From: Pseudonocardia sp. ICBG1293
GTDB lineage: Bacteria > Actinomycetota > Actinomycetes > Mycobacteriales > Pseudonocardiaceae
Length of the DNA: 64,000 bases
NCBI RefSeq assembly: GCF_020131355.1
Contig: NZ_JAHLEL010000006.1
Span: 372,001 to 436,000 of the forward strand
Direction of reading: 5' to 3'
The notes beneath the pieces are model-generated. The model saw only the letters and a list, made by a program, of their open reading frames with translations. It did no database searches and was not told the DNA's origin. This document shows, piece by piece, positions 61,383 to 64,000 of this stretch. Numbering within the stretch: the stretch's first letter is position 1; each line of letters begins with the position of its first letter. Both the position numbers and the translations under genes were made by a program.

Positions 61383-62642
61383 ATGGGACACGTCGAAGAC
61401 CGCTGGTGGCGCGAGGAGCGAGATCCCGCCACCGGCCGAACGGAGCGGCGCAAGACCGAGCGGTTCGGCCGTGGACACCGCTACCGGGTCCGGTTCCTCG
61501 ACCCCGACGGCCGCGAGCGCAGCCGCAGCTTCCCGGACCGCCGGAAGCGCGCCGCCGACGAGTTCCTGGTCAGTATGGAGAGCGACAAGAGCCACGGCAG
61601 TTACATCGACCCGAAGGCTGGTCGGATCACCTTCGGCGACTACGCGGGCCGCTGGCTCGCCTCGCAGACGTTCGAGGCGTCGACCCACAACAGCGTGACG
61701 TGGAGGCTGAACGCGCAGATCCTGCCGTTCTTCGAGCGGCGCGAGCTGGGTGCCATCAGCCCGACCGACGTCCGCACCTGGATCCGCGGAATGCAGGATC
61801 GCGGCGTCGCCGAGAGCTACCAGGCCGGATGCTTCGCGCACGTCTCGTCGATCCTCACCGCGGCGGTCGACGACCGGCTCATCCGCGAGAACCCGTGCCA
61901 CGCCCGGTCGGTGGTCCGGCCCAAACGCCCGCCGGTGAAGGTGATCCCGTGGTCCCGCCAGCGGGTGGACTCGATCCGGGCGGCGATGCGAGACCGACTC
62001 GCGATCTTCGTCGCGCTCGGCGCCGGGTGCGGGCTGCGCCAGGGGGAGGCGTTCGGCATGTCCCCGGACGACATCGACCGGAAGGCCGGCGTCCTGCACG
62101 TCGTTCGGCAAGTGCGCCTCGTCGACAGCCGACTCGTGTTCGCGCCGCCCAAGCGCAACAAGACCCGCGACGTCCCGATCCCGACCAGCGTGCTGGACCT
62201 GGTCGACGACCACATGAATCGGTTCCCGCCGGTGCCGGTCACGCTGCCATGGCGCACCCCGTCCGGCGAACCGACGACCGTCCCGCTGTTGATCACCGAC
62301 GAGCGCGGGGGAGCGCTGCGGCGCAACCACTTCAACGAAGCCGTGTGGAACCCGGCCCGGAAGGCTGCCGGTGTCCAGAACCCGACCCGGCAGGACGGGA
62401 CGCACGCACTCCGCCACTACTACGCCTCGGTCCTGCTCGACGCGGGGGAGAACATCCGGGCGCTCTCCGAGTACCTCGGCCACCACGACCCCGGGTTCAC
62501 GCTCCGGACCTACACCCACCTGATGCCGTCCAGCTCGGCCCGCACCCGCCGCGCCATCGACGCCGCGTTCGGGGGCCGCGAGGATCGACCCGACGGCCCC
62601 GGGCCGGCCCAGAGCGATTCACAGGTCTCTGACCTGCGGTGA
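61383..62642 (+). CDS. int: Tyrosine-family site-specific integrase
   Basis: 419 residues. SAM-like N-terminal arm and core-binding domain (ITFGDYAGRWLASQTFEAST), then the catalytic domain with Arg in GCGLRQGEAFGM, HxxR in THALRHYYAS, His in LGHHDPGF and the nucleophile Tyr in LRTYTHLMPS. The C-terminus ends 7 bp before attR, the usual AICE layout, and it should recombine the 27-bp rnpB repeat. Intact, so the element might still excise. Confidence 0.95.
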   Translation: MGHVEDRWWREERDPATGRTERRKTERFGRGHRYRVRFLDPDGRERSRSFPDRRKRAADEFLVSMESDKSHGSYIDPKAGRITFGDYAGRWLASQTFEASTHNSVTWRLNAQILPFFERRELGAISPTDVRTWIRGMQDRGVAESYQAGCFAHVSSILTAAVDDRLIRENPCHARSVVRPKRPPVKVIPWSRQRVDSIRAAMRDRLAIFVALGAGCGLRQGEAFGMSPDDIDRKAGVLHVVRQVRLVDSRLVFAPPKRNKTRDVPIPTSVLDLVDDHMNRFPPVPVTLPWRTPSGEPTTVPLLITDERGGALRRNHFNEAVWNPARKAAGVQNPTRQDGTHALRHYYASVLLDAGENIRALSEYLGHHDPGFTLRTYTHLMPSSSARTRRAIDAAFGGREDRPDGPGPAQSDSQVSDLR

Positions 62643-62649
62643 CATCTGC

Positions 62650-62676
62650 ATCCGGCTTACAGACCGGCTCGTCCGC
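62650..62676 (+). other. attR: copy of the rnpB 3' end
   Basis: 27-bp repeat of 53916-53942 with one difference. In the P1 helix that difference would give a G-U wobble instead of A-U, so this copy could also complete a working RNase P RNA. No rnpB sequence precedes it. Confidence 0.88.
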
Positions 62677-62718
62677 ACCCCAGCCTCCGACCTGCCGGTC
62701 GACCCGGACCGGCCGGGC

Positions 62719-63360
62719 TCAGGTCGTGGTCGGGGAGGGGCCGAGCGCGGTCCTGACCGCGAACCCGCCGAGCACGGTGCCCGCGACCCATCGCTGGACG
62801 GTCATCACCCGCGGTCGCGCGGCCAGGAACCCGGAAACCGATGCCGCGGTGAGGACGATCAGGCCGTTGACGGTGACGGCGACGGCGATCTGGACGGCCC
62901 CGAGCTGGAGGAGCTGGCTCCCGGTGGCGCCGTCGGCGGGAGTGACGAACTGGGGCAGGAGCGCGGCGTACATCAGCGCGATCTTGGGGTTCAGCAGGTT
63001 GGTGAGCAGCCCCATGCCGAACAGGCGGCGGTCGCGTTCGGGGGCGAGGTCGCGGGCCTCGAACGGCGATCGCCCACCCGGGCGCAGCATGCCCCAGGCC
63101 AGCCACGCGAGGTACAGCGCTCCCGCGATCTTGACCGTGGTGTAGGCGGCGGGGACGGCAACGAACAGCGCCGAGAGACCGGCCGTCGCGGCGAGGAGAT
63201 AGCAGCCGAAGCCCACCGCGGTACCGGCCAGGGACACGAGCCCGGCGCGTCGGCCCTGCGAGATGGCTCGCGAGGTCAGGTACACCATGTTGGGTCCGGG
63301 CGTGAGGACCATGCCGAGGGCGATCACGACGACCCCCAGCGCTGCGGACGGTTCGATCAC
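62719..63360 (-). CDS. LysE/RhtB family amino acid exporter
   Basis: 213 residues, six spans. Family start LGMVLTPGPNMVYLTSRAISQGRRAGL, with the conserved PGPN and the LLTNLLNPKIALMYAALLP segment. Exports amino acids or homoserine-type compounds. First chromosomal gene beyond the integrated element. Followed at a 118-bp distance by the BKACE-type gene on the same strand. Confidence 0.93.
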   Translation of the reverse strand: MIEPSAALGVVVIALGMVLTPGPNMVYLTSRAISQGRRAGLVSLAGTAVGFGCYLLAATAGLSALFVAVPAAYTTVKIAGALYLAWLAWGMLRPGGRSPFEARDLAPERDRRLFGMGLLTNLLNPKIALMYAALLPQFVTPADGATGSQLLQLGAVQIAVAVTVNGLIVLTAASVSGFLAARPRVMTVQRWVAGTVLGGFAVRTALGPSPTTT

Positions 63361-63478
63361 GGCGGCTCCCTACCGAGGGGTTCGTGACCGCGAGCCAAGC
63401 ACGGCGGTGGCCGGGTGGACCAGGGGTGCCAGGAGTGGTCTGCGTCGCGCGAGGGGCCCCGATCCGCCCCGTGGGTGC

Positions 63479-64000
63479 TCACCCCCGGGGACGGCCCCGG
63501 CGGCCCCGCGCGATCGTCAGCGCCGCCTCGACGAGCTCGGGGTTGCCCGCCGCCACCCGGCCGTCGGGCAGCTCGCCGGTGTCCTCCAGGCCGATCCGGA
63601 AGCCGTGCCCCCGCTGCACGGCCTGCCGCAGCACCGGCCAGGTCGCGGCTCCCATGCCGTGCTGGACCTGTTCGAGCGCCACGCCGTTCTCCGCGAGCAG
63701 GGACTCCATCCGGACCGCGTGGTCGCACGCCGCCGACGGTTCGGGTTCCATCGGCTCGACCACGATCCGGACGAAGCGGTCGTGCCGCCCGCGCTCGAGG
63801 AACCGCTCGACGTCGGCGACGGAGAAGACGCAGGCCTCGACACCGACGCCCCGCGCGACGAGCAGATCGGTGAGCTCGGTGATGCCGTCCTCACCCTGGT
63901 TCGCCGGGACCAGGTCGGGGAGCTCGTCCCACGCCGCGACGGTGGCCAGCCGCCGCGCCGGATCCGGCTCGATCTGGGCGAACGTCGTCATGGAGACCGG
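63479..64000 (-). CDS. BKACE (3-keto-5-aminohexanoate cleavage) family protein, partial
   Basis: The C-terminal about 174 residues of a DUF849/BKACE protein; the frame runs past the window edge (PVSMTTFAQIEPD...), so the ATG at 63991 is probably internal. Family features: RLATVAAWDELPDLVPANQ, GVGVEACVFSVADVERFL, HGMGAATWPVLRQAVQ and RIGLEDTGELPDG. These enzymes condense beta-keto acids with acetyl-CoA (Kce and relatives). Whole members are about 270-300 residues, so roughly 100 N-terminal residues, with the metal His pair, lie outside. Confidence 0.82.
   Translation of the reverse strand, partial: PVSMTTFAQIEPDPARRLATVAAWDELPDLVPANQGEDGITELTDLLVARGVGVEACVFSVADVERFLERGRHDRFVRIVVEPMEPEPSAACDHAVRMESLLAENGVALEQVQHGMGAATWPVLRQAVQRGHGFRIGLEDTGELPDGRVAAGNPELVEAALTIARGRRGRPRG

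Larger units (their letters stand above)
53943..62676. mobile_element. AICE-type integrative element in rnpB, 8.7 kb
   Basis: Bounded by the 27-bp direct repeat at 53916-53942 and 62650-62676. The gene set is that of actinomycete integrative and conjugative elements (pSAM2 type): GntR repressor (KorSA-like), Pra-like activator, TraB/FtsK-like translocase, RepSA-like initiator, excisionase and tyrosine integrase next to attR. AICEs usually use tRNA 3' ends; here the target is rnpB. traB carries a frameshift and repSA an in-frame stop, while xis and int are intact. Confidence 0.9.

Overview
The window is high-GC actinobacterial DNA, most likely from a Pseudonocardiaceae-type actinomycete. That placement is inferred from gene content and gene order, not from a marker gene. 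Two blocks keep the order known from Mycobacterium tuberculosis: DUF3000-hemE-hemY-hemQ-msrB at 0.1-4.7 kb (Rv2680 to Rv2674 region) and ptpA-cobC-like-Nif3-DUF164-RNase H/phosphatase at 44.6-49.4 kb (Rv2234 to Rv2228c region). Many genes have a TANNNT box 6-7 nt before the start codon, the layout of leaderless actinobacterial transcripts.

Core-like layout. 0.1-4.7 kb: coproporphyrin-dependent haem synthesis (hemE, cgoX, chdC) and msrB. 5-7.4 kb: two convergent stand-alone LigD-type polymerase/primase genes. 7.4-12.1 kb: a five-gene osmoprotectant ABC importer operon with two tandem binding lipoproteins. 12.5-15 kb: a TAP-like lipoprotein that lacks catalytic residues and a 3-hydroxybutyrate dehydrogenase. 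15-18.1 kb: a seven-gene Asp23/Gls24 envelope operon that includes a 58-residue DUF2273 protein and a J-domain protein. 18.2-25.7 kb: a pyrimidine reductase, a FecCD-type iron-siderophore importer behind a probable IdeR box, a trans-sulfuration PLP enzyme, an acyl-CoA dehydrogenase and a PhaC-like hydrolase.

Accessory region 1, 26.1-43.8 kb. An IS630 element and a 121-bp MITE sit just upstream of a GntR-creatininase-esterase-AbgT gene set. Then come an aldo/keto reductase, a dienelactone hydrolase and the tmsA-tmsB pair for 10-methyl branched (tuberculostearic-type) fatty acids. Directly at the tmsB stop codon lies a 7.6-kb nest of insertion sequences. An IS701-like element sits in CTAG, an IS5/IS427-like element sits in its left target repeat, and inside that element three IS5-like elements, a second identical but inverted MITE and an NF041680-type element lie end to end at shared TAA/TTA triplets.

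Core block 2, 43.8-53.4 kb: fructosamine kinase, ptpA, the cobC-like to RNase H/phosphatase operon, an unassigned 55-residue protein with a repeated motif, an ArsB/NhaD-like permease, a TauE/SafE permease and selO.

Accessory region 2, 53.5-62.7 kb. rnpB (RNase P RNA) is followed by an 8.7-kb actinomycete integrative and conjugative element (AICE), bounded by a 27-bp direct repeat of the rnpB 3' end (26/27 identical). It carries a KorSA-like GntR repressor with palindromic operators, a Pra-like activator, a WhiB protein, a TraB/FtsK translocase, a RepSA-type initiator, an excisionase and a tyrosine integrase beside attR. traB has a frameshift and repSA an in-frame TAG, so the element looks like an excisable but replication- and transfer-crippled relic. 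The window ends with a LysE exporter and a partial BKACE-family gene.
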